64,000 bases of DNA from Caldilineaceae bacterium (GTDB taxonomy: Bacteria > Chloroflexota > Anaerolineae > Caldilineales > Caldilineaceae): contig JAHBVH010000008.1 of the NCBI GenBank assembly GCA_019637645.1, positions 62,001-126,000 of the forward strand, given 5' to 3'. Shown here piece by piece: positions 24,901-32,893 of this stretch. The translations under genes were made by a program, and so were the position numbers. Below the pieces are notes generated by a model that saw only the letters and a list, made by a program, of their open reading frames with translations, did no database searches and was not told the DNA's origin. Within the stretch, counting starts at the first letter, position 1, and each line of letters starts with the position of its first letter.

Positions 24901-27843
24901 GACTGTGACGGTATAGCTCTGGACTGTGCCATCTTCCGCCGTCACCGTGACCACGATAATGTTCGCACCGACCTCCAGCGGGCAGTCGAGCGGGTCCCCG
25001 GTACAAGCGACCTCGCCACCACCGGCTAACGTCACCGTGACGACCGCGGTCGCATTCGGTTCGTTGACGGTTGGCGTAATCGCCACGCTGGTTACTACAT
25101 TGGTCACCACTGCGGTGTAGCTGCTGGTGCCGCTATCAAAGGCGGGACTCAACGTGCCTGGGTAAATCGCCAGATCACTCAGGGTCGCATCATCAGACGG
25201 CGCGCGGGTGACCGTGACGGTATAGGTTTCAATGGTGCTACCATCTTGTGCGGTGACGGTGACCACGATGACATTCGCACCGACCTCCAGCGGGCAGTCG
25301 AGCGGGTCCCCGGTACAAGTCACGACATCGCCTCCTGCCTTTGTCACCGTGACGACGAAGGTGGCATAGGGTTCGCTGACGGTCGGCGTAATGGCTACGC
25401 TGCTTATTACATTGGTCACGCTCGCGGTGTAGCTCACCGTGCCGCTCGCAAAGGTTGGGCTTAGTGTCCCTTCACTTAGCTCCAAATCGCTCAAGGTGGC
25501 ATCGGTCGCGGCTGGCTGCCGTGTTACCACCACCGTATACGTCTGCACCGTTGATCCATCTTCGGCTGTCACCGTAACTTCGATGGTATTCTCACCGACT
25601 TCCAGCGGACAGTCGAGCGGATCGCCCGTACAGACAACAGGGCTGCCACCGGACGGTGTTACCGTGACGACATACGTTGCCGCAACACCACTAAGGGTCG
25701 GCGTGACAGCAACGCTAGGATAGGCATAATTTACGGTTGCGGTGTAGCTGGTCGTGCCACTGTCGAAGGTGGGGCTCAGTTCCCCTTCACTCAGTTCGAG
25801 ATCGATCAACGTGGCATCATTAGAAATGTAGCGCGTGACGGTGGTTGTGTAGCTCTTGGTCGCAATGCCATCTTCAGCCAAGACGGTGACCACAATCACA
25901 TTCGCACCGACGGCCAACGGACAATCGGGGGGATTTCCCGTACAAGTCACCGGCGGCCCACTCGGGGGGGTGACGGTCACCACGGCAGTCGCATAGGGGT
26001 GACTGAGCGTGGGTGTGATGTTGACACTTGCCACATTGGTGACATCGGCGGTATAGGTGAGCGTACTGCTGATAAAGGCGGGGGCTAGCGTGCCTGTACT
26101 CAGGGCGAGATCGATGAGATTGGCATCATCCGCGGGGGCGAGCCGCGTCGCGGCGATGGTATAGGCCAGGGTGCCGCCATCTTGGGCCGTCACTGTGACC
26201 GAAATCAGGTTGCTCCCTTCGACCAAGGGACAGTTAAAGGGATCACCAGTACAGATCAGGGGGACTCCCCCAGACGGCGTAACCGTAACACTGATCGTGG
26301 CCCCTGTCGTAGCGGTCACCGCCGCGGTAATGGTGAGGGTATCTACACCGTGCGGGACAGTTGTGCTGTAGGTGGTCGTCGTGGTGTTGACGGTTGTCGT
26401 CAAAGTGAAGGTCGGCGTCAGCTCACCGCCCTCTACGGTGAGTTCGGTTAGGACAGGCACGCGCGCCTTCACGGGGCAAGGAAAATTGTTCGGGAGCCCC
26501 GTGCGCGAACCGCGTCCACCCGTAAATTCAAAGGCTTTTTGGCGGTAGGTTGCGCCTGTACCTAAGATATTGGGGTATTCAATTACATCGAGCCAGTTAA
26601 CCTGACCGTGATAGGTTTGGGCTTGTGCCACATAGAGACGCCCATCAGGCCCCGTCTCAATCTGCCCTAAATTCGTCGAACCATCAGGGGAGGATTTGAT
26701 AAATAGCGTTGCTGAGCTTTGTATTGCACTAATCGTCGGCTGGGTCAGATCATACTGCGTGACACCCGAGCCGAGGCTCGAAATATACAGAACTTTTGAA
26801 TTAGGCGAGGTTTCTGCGCTATAGGGGCTCCATGCCGGTAGTTCGCGTTTGTTGCTGAGAACGCCTGTTGCTTTATCAAAATCGATAATAAAGACAACAT
26901 TACTGAAATAGGCGTTCACAAATAACTGATTGCCATCGGTTGAAAAATCCATACCCCCACCACCTGAATTGCTGGTGCCGCCTAAGTTATAGACGGTTGG
27001 CGTGAGAATACCAGCAGCCGTAACCTGATAGACAAACAGGTCTGCCGTATCGTGCTTGGCGGTCACCACCCAATAGTCGGTGCCATTGGCATGGCGCGCC
27101 GCGGTTACTTTTTCGGATTGGCCTTGATCGCCCCCCGGCAATTCTTGATTTTTCAGGACAATATTGCCCAACCCGCTATCCAGAGTCATATCCAATGTGC
27201 TATAGCGATTGGGGTAGCTAGGGCCGTAGGCCGTAAAAATATAGTATAAATTCCCATCTGCCGGGTCGGGCACAACAATACCTGACTGCGCCGAAGAGGT
27301 ATCCCCGCCCAAGGCCCCCGAATTGGGCATCAAGCTGTTGTTGCGATTCCAAATGTTGACACCATTGGAATAAAAGAGCAGATTCCCATCGACATCAGCC
27401 ATGGAGAAGACGCCTTCGTCATTATTCATGGCCGAGGTCGTAATTTCAATTGGATCACCAGAGGGGGTATCGAAATCCAACGCGGCATTACCAAAATACC
27501 ACTTGGTAAAAAACTTCCCGCCTTCCGTACAAATATCAATCGGTGCTGCGCTCGGCGCGAAAAGGGCACTTTGCATTGCGTCAGGCTTGAGGCGATAGTC
27601 TGGCTCGGTCGCTGCTTGTGGTTGCAAGAGCGTTGGCGATGACGCTGCTGCAACTGGCCGGGCCTGGGTGGTCAAAGCGACACTTGCCAAGCTGACGCCA
27701 AGCAGCAAAGCCAATAGCAAAACGACGCGCAACCCGAGAAAAGCGCGGCTGCGTTGGCGCTGCCATGAGCGAGGCGACAAAGCTGGTCTCTTCGCTCTAC
27801 GATCATCACTAGTTTTCATTTTTGTAAGAACGGGAAAATGCAT
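21928..27843 (-). CDS. Giant exported protein with beta-propeller-like head and 12 cadherin-like beta-sandwich repeats
   Basis: 1971 residues. An AAAGGA site supports this ATG. A signal/anchor helix lies at about residues 36-70 (LRVVLLLALLLGVSLASVAL). Residues about 100-455 resemble a WD40/propeller-like module (DGNLLFYSNGVNIWN, DGNLYYIFTAYG, DGRLYVAQAQTYHGQVNWLDVI). From about 460 to 1705 there are twelve units of about 104 residues, each shaped D-D-A-T-L-x-x-L, SGTxSYTATV, ITPTVNEPNAT, CTGDPLDCPLEVGxN, VTVTAEDG, YTVTVTR: cadherin-like beta-sandwich (pfam12733-type) domains. A VCBS/Ig-like unit follows (about 1706-1790), then a unique C-terminal domain ending WWFPFMAR. A surface stalk or adhesin is expected. 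Confidence 0.85.
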   Translation of the reverse strand: MHFPVLTKMKTSDDRRAKRPALSPRSWQRQRSRAFLGLRVVLLLALLLGVSLASVALTTQARPVAAASSPTLLQPQAATEPDYRLKPDAMQSALFAPSAAPIDICTEGGKFFTKWYFGNAALDFDTPSGDPIEITTSAMNNDEGVFSMADVDGNLLFYSNGVNIWNRNNSLMPNSGALGGDTSSAQSGIVVPDPADGNLYYIFTAYGPSYPNRYSTLDMTLDSGLGNIVLKNQELPGGDQGQSEKVTAARHANGTDYWVVTAKHDTADLFVYQVTAAGILTPTVYNLGGTSNSGGGGMDFSTDGNQLFVNAYFSNVVFIIDFDKATGVLSNKRELPAWSPYSAETSPNSKVLYISSLGSGVTQYDLTQPTISAIQSSATLFIKSSPDGSTNLGQIETGPDGRLYVAQAQTYHGQVNWLDVIEYPNILGTGATYRQKAFEFTGGRGSRTGLPNNFPCPVKARVPVLTELTVEGGELTPTFTLTTTVNTTTTTYSTTVPHGVDTLTITAAVTATTGATISVTVTPSGGVPLICTGDPFNCPLVEGSNLISVTVTAQDGGTLAYTIAATRLAPADDANLIDLALSTGTLAPAFISSTLTYTADVTNVASVNITPTLSHPYATAVVTVTPPSGPPVTCTGNPPDCPLAVGANVIVVTVLAEDGIATKSYTTTVTRYISNDATLIDLELSEGELSPTFDSGTTSYTATVNYAYPSVAVTPTLSGVAATYVVTVTPSGGSPVVCTGDPLDCPLEVGENTIEVTVTAEDGSTVQTYTVVVTRQPAATDATLSDLELSEGTLSPTFASGTVSYTASVTNVISSVAITPTVSEPYATFVVTVTKAGGDVVTCTGDPLDCPLEVGANVIVVTVTAQDGSTIETYTVTVTRAPSDDATLSDLAIYPGTLSPAFDSGTSSYTAVVTNVVTSVAITPTVNEPNATAVVTVTLAGGGEVACTGDPLDCPLEVGANIIVVTVTAEDGTVQSYTVTVTREPSDDATLSALAVYPAELSPVFDSGTISYTATVTNVVTSMAITPTVNEPNATAVVTVTLAGGSSVTCTGNPLDCPLEVGENVIVVTVTAEDGTTIATYTVTVTREPSDDATLSTLAIYPGTLSPVFDSGTLGYTATVTNVVTSIAITPTVNEPNATAVVTVTLAGGSSVACTGNPLDCPLEVGENVIVVTVTAEDGTTIATYTITLTREPSADATLSALAVYPAELSPVFDSGTLGYTATVTNVVTSVAITPTVNEPNASAVVTVTLAGGSVVACTGNPLDCPLEVGENVIVVTVTAEDGTTSETYTITITREPSDDATLRDLAIYPGTLSPAFASGTISYTATVTNVVTSVAITPTVNEPNATTVVTVTLAGGNVVTCTGDPLDCPLEVGENVIAVTVTAEDGTVTQYTVTVTRERSSDASLIDLAISHGTLSPEFDSAIREYLATVSSIVNNLGVTPTVSEANATTLVTVTPPGGTPMTCTGAPLICPLVIGENVIAVTVTAQDGSTRTYTAVVTRLSDDATLVELRLDGATLAPPFDSQITNYATNVDNGMSSVNVIPTVNESHATTAIRVTPPGGTPLACPGTPAACPLAVGNNVIEVIVTAQDGSTQTYTTTVTRAPSSNALLSALAVSNGSLAPSFAPNTTAYVGQVAANLTEVTITPTTADPTATVTVNGVAVASGSPSAAFALPTGSHLVVDVVVTAESGATQSYQVVVNRPPSVVNTALSTLQNQPIAGTIASKVADADGDSWTAALAVAPAQGTVVLNPDGSFTYTPVSDFVGLDTFTVTVVDANGATTEILVSIPVIALAKSEQAGDVLLQDNQAGSTHTLTNALKGTTPLFTMELQLPPNTYTGVLNERDIFYLLYTEILTPTAEVMTPPNSLQFAGNIFTLEAFLNDLNLENFVFGEPIRLTLQYDEALLEEIEEASLVLYYWDTDTQSWEQSGLTEVGRDLEANTVTYLVAHLTQFSWFGTTPPYHWWFPFMAR
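23645..25197 (-). repeat. Five near-identical 0.31-kb coding repeats
   Basis: Units 5-9 of the cadherin-like array share long identical stretches at DNA level, while units 1-4 and 10-12 are diverged. This points to recent unequal recombination or gene conversion in the middle of the array. Confidence 0.75.
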
Positions 27844-27854
27844 ATGGTGTCCTT

Positions 27855-28215
27855 TACCAATAGCAAAACGCGTATAGACCCAACATCACATCCTTGCTGT
27901 TGAGCAAAATTAGGTTATAACGGCATCCACCTCTTGGTAGCGCAATGTAACGCAGTGTTTAGATGATGCAGTTTTCAACGGGGGACAACTTTCACGTTGG
28001 CAGAGCGGATCAAGGCATGGCCAGTCGTAAAGGTAAGGGGCATTAAAACCGTTTCCCAATCACTGATCTGCGCTAGCTTACTCTTTTGAGGATTAAGGGT
28101 TAATTAGATTAAGCTAACCGTAAGTCTAAAGCATGCACGATATTCTATCAATACGCATATTCAAGTAGAAATTGTATTAATTAGAATCTCGGTGAGTAGA
28201 GCGCAAAGGGCTAAA
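27855..28215. other. AT-rich intergenic region
   Basis: About 360 bp upstream of the cadherin-like gene. AT-rich from about 28070 to 28190, as expected of a promoter zone. No gene seen. TTGAAT/16 bp/TATCGT on the minus strand near 28150 is only a weak promoter candidate. Confidence 0.35.
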
Positions 28216-28254
28216 ACAAAAGCGGTCAGGTTTAGCAAACCTGACCGCTTTTGT
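28216..28254. repeat. Palindromic repeat family member, 18-bp arms
   Basis: Perfect stem: left arm 28216-28233 (contains AGCGGTCAGGTTT) with 28237-28254, loop AGC. Intergenic, between the cadherin-like gene and the eCIS locus. Confidence 0.75.
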
Positions 28255-28334
28255 GCAAGAGTGTAACTGATTGCTTTGTTTACAAAGTTTTTTGATAGGC
28301 TACCCGCGCCCAACAGGCCCCCCGAAAGGCCACC

Positions 28335-28496
28335 GGGCTAGGGAACGACCCCGGCTCAAGCCCGCTGATGAAGGGTAGCCATTAACTTCGGTAAAGCAGC
28401 GCTGATTTCAATCAGCGCCTGCTCGGTCAAGCTGTGCGAAAGCGCACGCGTAAGGTCTACCGGTTTAATTGCTTACCCTTCATCAGTGGGCGGTGC
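28335..28496 (+). repeat. Structured repeat, copy A
   Basis: Flank 28335-28366 (GGGCTAGGGA, 8 bp, GGCTCAAGCCCGCT) runs into a core that folds as a cloverleaf. Outer stem 28366-28377/28474-28485 is 12 bp and perfect (TGATGAAGGGTA). Inner stems pair ATTAA 28381-28385 with TTAAT 28465-28469, and CGGTA 28389-28393 with TACCG 28458-28462. Hairpin P2 is 28395-28406/28411-28423 with loop TTCA. Hairpin P3 is GTGCG/CGCAC at 28434-28447. The core is the inverse of the core at 38119-38233. Confidence 0.7.
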
Positions 28497-28503
28497 ATAC
28501 TAA

Positions 28504-28532
28504 ACCTGACAGGTTTGCCAAACCTGTCAGGT
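28504..28532. terminator. Palindromic repeat family member after the last eCIS gene
   Basis: 13-bp perfect stem ACCTGACAGGTTT (28504-28516) with 28520-28532, loop GCC, 33 bp beyond the minus-strand stop at 28565. The right flank (CCCAAGTGCGTAACT) is shared with the copy at 19611. Confidence 0.7.
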
Positions 28533-28564
28533 CTGGCCCAAGTGCGTAACTTTATGGCAAAAAG

Positions 28565-31500
28565 CTACTCGGGCTTTGTTTGCCCCTTCGCACCACCTTT
28601 GGCGCGCCCCGTTGTCCGTTGGGGCTGCCGCATAAAAGCCGTGACTTCGGCGCGGAATTGACGCAATTCTGCGACTTCGGCACGCAAAGCCGCCATTTCA
28701 TCACTGGTGGGCGCTGCGCTGGGCGTGGCAACGGGGGTAACCGGCGCTGGTGAGAGCGTTGCCACCTGTGAACGGAGTAATTGTAATTCGCTCTCTCGTT
28801 CTTTTACCGTATGGGCGAGTTGTTGCACTTGCTGCTGCAAGGCAACCGGCGTGGTCGTTGGCGCGGCGACGGCATAGTAGCGCACGAGGCCGTCCTCTTC
28901 AAAGAGGGTCACCTCGCTGCCCGCGGTTGGGGTGCGGAAGATGCTCGTCACATTGGTCACCTGGCGTGGATCATAGGGCAGACGGCGCACGGTAATCCCT
29001 TGGTCAGTCAATTCGTGGGTAACGCGATCAACCGGTTGATCAACCAAGGAACCTGGCGTGGCCCGTGTCCCCACCGACGGCGTAGGGGCTGGCGTGGCTG
29101 TGGTCGTCCGTAGGCGATCCAGTGTTACATTGCTGGCACTGCCCAAATTCGACAAGAAACGGCCCACTTGATCGCCCAGGTTCAACGTGCGCAGGAGGCC
29201 CGCACCTTGGAAGATCCCCACGGTGCTCAAGGTAGGCCGATATTCGGCATTATATTGTTTCTCGCTCGGCTGCGTGACGACGCGGTTAAAGAGATTCGGC
29301 AAAGCTAAGCAGCAAAGCTGTTCGACCGCATAGTCGATCAAGGGCACAATCGGCACCAACGAAAGCCAGTAGCCCACCGTGGGAAACGACTTAACATATT
29401 TCCGTTCGGAAAAGTTACAGACTCGTTCCACTTGGCCGCCCCGAATGCTAACACAGGCTAAGGCGAGTTTTTCATCGCCAGTACATTCTGGGCACTCGAC
29501 CAGGAGCAGCTGGCAGAGCGCATCTTTCAGATATTGGAGCAGGCCCGCCAGCAGGTCGGTAAAGGCATTGAGGATCGCCGCACGATAGGCCGCCAATGCC
29601 TTGAGTTCAAAGCGAAATTCAGGATGGAGGGCGTGGGCACGCTCAATCGTTGTGATCGTGTTACTCCCCGCGTTGAGGACATAGGCGCTGCCCCGTTCTA
29701 GATCCGTCGCCACCGCGGCTGGTCCCACTTGCATGGGCAGCAGATAATTTTCGACAAAGGTGTTCGTGTTCAGATCGACCAATTGGACATTGTAGCCATC
29801 CGCCGCGGCCACTAGCAACATACTTGTGGGCCGGAAAGCTTCCAGCCGCAGCGCCGTATTCGCCAACGGGAGGTTGACCTCCATTGGCGCACCGTCGCGG
29901 AGCCGATAGGCCCGCAGGAATTTGGTGCTGCGCGTTGGCCCCACAACTGTATAGAGCGTTTCCTGGCGATTGGTAGGGCCAGAAAAAAGTGCAATATCGT
30001 CGCTACCTGCTGCCTCCAACAGGATCGGCCCTTGAAAGAGGAGCTGCCCTTGTGGCACGCGGATCGGCATAATGCGATCATATTCGGTGGGGGCCACGTT
30101 CTCCGCCGCTGCCGTCGCAAAGGCGCGGCCATCATCGGTAATCCGTAAATGACCACAGGCATTGAACGCGACCAGGGGCGTCATTTCGGTCTGCACGCTA
30201 TCGGGCGCAAGGCGGTAGAGCCCGGTGCCCCGGAATTCCACTCGCTCACGGCCACTCGCATCTTTGATGGTAATTTTCTTCATGCCAACCGCGTAGACAT
30301 TGCGCGGATCCGCGGCGGTGGTCGCCAGCGTCACCAGCTTGACGCCACAGATCATCACAATGGGCTGCCAAGTAATCGTATCCCCGCGGATCTGTCCTAC
30401 CCGGAAAAAGGTGTTTTCCTCGCCGCGCGTGGCAATGATGACATAGATCAGCCGTCCATCCGCCGAGAATGCTACATCTTGCACCGCGCCTACGCCGCTG
30501 TCGCTTTGGCTCTTATCGATCTCCGCACCCGCTACCGGGTCGATTTGGGCAATCAGCCGCTTCTCTTCACCGGTTAATTGATAACGATGAATGGTCGTTG
30601 CTGGCTTGAGGGGATGCAGCCCTGCGCCAACCGTATACCCTTCGCCCGTGCGCGGATGGAGCCGCAACCGCGTGTGAAAGCCACGGCCAAAGACGGTGTC
30701 CATGCCCGCTTCGCGCAATTCGCGGGGATAGTCGGGAAAGGGGCGGGCATGGTCAAACATGGCACAATAGGTTTCGCTTTGTAACAGAGCGCGCAACCGC
30801 GTGTAGAAATCGAGCATGATCTGATGCTCACGTGGTGAAACATAAATATATTGCCCTGTTACCGGATTCACCGGTTGCGCCATTAAATTGGTAAAGGCCG
30901 CCACCCGCTCTGCCGTCGGCCCAGCCCCGCGGCGCTCTTCCGCGGCGGGCACGGTAAATTCATCGCGAACAAAATCAACGAGTCGTTTGACCGCGCGCTC
31001 ATAGAAATCCATGAGGAGGGTGCCTTTGAGCAGCACCTGCCACAGATCGCGCTTGGCCGCGGGCTGGTAGCGCTCCAGGCGGAAAGGTTGCGCCGGGTCG
31101 TTCTGGAGGATGAGACAAACATCGCCGTTGCCGGTGTTATCCAGCAGTGCTTCCTGGGTTGTTTCGCGGTGTCGCTCTATCAGCGAGAGGAAATCCAGTC
31201 GTTGGCGGTCGCGCAGAATGATATCGTTCCCCGCGCAATCCAGGGCGTAGCCGTCATGGACGGTAATATGGCCGCGTGCTCCTTGCGGCTCATGCGGGCC
31301 ACAAGTGACTTGAAGGCCACAGACAATCCCCCAGCCATGAAGATGCTTATTGTGGTGGGGCAGATCGTTGCGCTGGCAAAGCTGATCAATGGCCGCTTGC
31401 ACAGTCTTTGCATCAGGTAGATCGCAGCTATCGCTTTCAAAACAAATGTCTTCGGCACAGAGGTTCGTCAGCGTGGGGAAGAGGGGGCGACAATCAGCCA

Positions 31501-32785
31501 ACACGGTCAGCGGTGCGGCTTGCTCCGGCCGCCACTCCACTATGGCGAGCGGACAATAGCCATGGTGGAGCCCATGACGCGGCTGAAATTGGGGGCTATT
31601 CGGGGTGGCGTCTTGCGGCCAAAGAACATTCCCTAGCGCCGTCCGTGCGGGGATCAGCCAATAGTCACCGGTACGATAATCACCGGTAGCAAAGTGGATT
31701 TCCACGCCATCTTCGAGCGCTAGCCAACCACCATGCTCGCCCGGAATGGTCACCGCCAGGGCCCCAGCCGAATCCCAGCGTCGAATCTTCGGATTCCGCG
31801 GAAACGCGCTGTGCTCTACCGTGGTCGCGCCTTGCACCGTCGTCGGGTCAATGGTCAACATATCGCCATCCACTTGGGTCAAGCGTACCAACACCCCAGG
31901 CTGCCCGTACAACTCATAGGTGTCGTCGGTCAGTTCCACCCAATCACCGGCGGCAAAGCCCAACACGCGATCGCGGCCTGCACTGCTCACTGTTAGGTTG
32001 TTGCCATCCTGCGCTTCCCAACGGGTGACGATCGCGCCATTCTCGCGGCTCCAGAGAAAGGTCGCGCTATCGACTGCTCCGCCTTGGTGGATTTCCACGC
32101 GATAGAGCTGATTCTCTAAGCGCCGATAGCCCGCGTCTGGGGGAACAAGACAGGGCCCGGTGTCCGCTGCGGTCGGCTCGGCGCGTGCCGCTAAGGTGCC
32201 CGTGCTGGTGGTGTTGGGCGGCGTCCAATTGGGGCCAAAATCCGCACAGGTGAGGGCATCTCCCAGTGCGCCGACCAGTTCGAGCTTCACCTGCCAGAGC
32301 GTTTTGAGGCGGGTCGTTGTGTCTGGCCCACCCAAAGCCACCTCGCGCAGATCGGGATCATCCAGCGCGGTGAGGTGACGTGCCCAGATATCCAGATAGG
32401 CCAAGTAGCGCCCAGCCGCCGCACCGCTGCCGCTCGTTATCCCAAAGGGATCATAGGCGGGGAGATCGGGCTGGGCCGTCAATGGCGTCGCCTGTTCATT
32501 CTCACAGAGAATGCCATCGACATAGTAACGCCCTGGGCTGATCATGAGTTCAGCGCCTGCCGCGGTAATGGCAAAGCCCGCCAGTGGTTGCCCATCCGCC
32601 GCCTGCCCTTTGGGACCACCGTGGCGGCCAATCACATCGGTGTGTGTGGTCTGGCTGGCGTAGGCGTCCAGATCGCGCTGCTCATTCCACTCGGCATCAA
32701 GTGGCCCCACCCGCCCTTGTTGCAGCCGGACACTCTGGTAATGTTTCGCGCGAACAAAGGTATCGCGCGTGAAATCGCCTTTCAT
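28565..32785 (-). CDS. eCIS-associated DUF6519-type protein, candidate fibre/distal component
   Basis: 1406 residues. The N-terminus (MKGDFTRDTFVRAKHYQSVRLQQGRVGPLDAEWNEQ) is the DUF6519 start known from contractile-injection loci. Beta-rich segments follow, then a region with propeller-like repeats (about 780-1090: DVAFSADGRLIYVI, DDGRAFATAAAEN). The end (about 1310-1390) is a coiled coil (LQQQVQQLAHTVKERESELQLLRSQV; MAALRAEVAELRQFRAEVTAFM) with a basic Lys/Gly tail. ATG follows AAGGAGG. Last gene of the cluster. Its size, place and coiled coil suggest a particle-exterior role such as fibre or target contact; this is inference. Confidence 0.75.
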   Translation of the reverse strand: MKGDFTRDTFVRAKHYQSVRLQQGRVGPLDAEWNEQRDLDAYASQTTHTDVIGRHGGPKGQAADGQPLAGFAITAAGAELMISPGRYYVDGILCENEQATPLTAQPDLPAYDPFGITSGSGAAAGRYLAYLDIWARHLTALDDPDLREVALGGPDTTTRLKTLWQVKLELVGALGDALTCADFGPNWTPPNTTSTGTLAARAEPTAADTGPCLVPPDAGYRRLENQLYRVEIHQGGAVDSATFLWSRENGAIVTRWEAQDGNNLTVSSAGRDRVLGFAAGDWVELTDDTYELYGQPGVLVRLTQVDGDMLTIDPTTVQGATTVEHSAFPRNPKIRRWDSAGALAVTIPGEHGGWLALEDGVEIHFATGDYRTGDYWLIPARTALGNVLWPQDATPNSPQFQPRHGLHHGYCPLAIVEWRPEQAAPLTVLADCRPLFPTLTNLCAEDICFESDSCDLPDAKTVQAAIDQLCQRNDLPHHNKHLHGWGIVCGLQVTCGPHEPQGARGHITVHDGYALDCAGNDIILRDRQRLDFLSLIERHRETTQEALLDNTGNGDVCLILQNDPAQPFRLERYQPAAKRDLWQVLLKGTLLMDFYERAVKRLVDFVRDEFTVPAAEERRGAGPTAERVAAFTNLMAQPVNPVTGQYIYVSPREHQIMLDFYTRLRALLQSETYCAMFDHARPFPDYPRELREAGMDTVFGRGFHTRLRLHPRTGEGYTVGAGLHPLKPATTIHRYQLTGEEKRLIAQIDPVAGAEIDKSQSDSGVGAVQDVAFSADGRLIYVIIATRGEENTFFRVGQIRGDTITWQPIVMICGVKLVTLATTAADPRNVYAVGMKKITIKDASGRERVEFRGTGLYRLAPDSVQTEMTPLVAFNACGHLRITDDGRAFATAAAENVAPTEYDRIMPIRVPQGQLLFQGPILLEAAGSDDIALFSGPTNRQETLYTVVGPTRSTKFLRAYRLRDGAPMEVNLPLANTALRLEAFRPTSMLLVAAADGYNVQLVDLNTNTFVENYLLPMQVGPAAVATDLERGSAYVLNAGSNTITTIERAHALHPEFRFELKALAAYRAAILNAFTDLLAGLLQYLKDALCQLLLVECPECTGDEKLALACVSIRGGQVERVCNFSERKYVKSFPTVGYWLSLVPIVPLIDYAVEQLCCLALPNLFNRVVTQPSEKQYNAEYRPTLSTVGIFQGAGLLRTLNLGDQVGRFLSNLGSASNVTLDRLRTTTATPAPTPSVGTRATPGSLVDQPVDRVTHELTDQGITVRRLPYDPRQVTNVTSIFRTPTAGSEVTLFEEDGLVRYYAVAAPTTTPVALQQQVQQLAHTVKERESELQLLRSQVATLSPAPVTPVATPSAAPTSDEMAALRAEVAELRQFRAEVTAFMRQPQRTTGRAKGGAKGQTKPE

Positions 32786-32821
32786 GACAGCCTCCTTGCA
32801 TCAAACCGAAAAACCAACGCC

Positions 32822-32871
32822 AGACCTGACAGGTTTACTAGACCTGACAGGTTTGAAAACCTGTCAGGTCT
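32822..32871. repeat. Palindromic repeat with duplicated left arm
   Basis: The arm AGACCTGACAGGTTT occurs twice in direct orientation (32822-32836, 32840-32854) and is followed by its complement (32857-32871), giving a 15-bp perfect stem with loop GA. It lies in the 108-bp gap between the gpI-like and DUF6519 genes. Confidence 0.75.
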
Positions 32872-32893
32872 CCATGCCTAGGGACAACGCTGA

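Noticed and set aside
22753..26160. Many plus-strand frames antisense to the cadherin-like gene
   Set aside because: They repeat with the 0.31-kb coding units and are mirror frames of a strongly supported protein.
28362..28496. Hammerhead ribozyme in structured repeat copy A (CTGATGA and GAAA are both present)
   Set aside because: The two core motifs are not joined by the required stem II, and copy B lacks CTGATGA, so the motif match is by chance.
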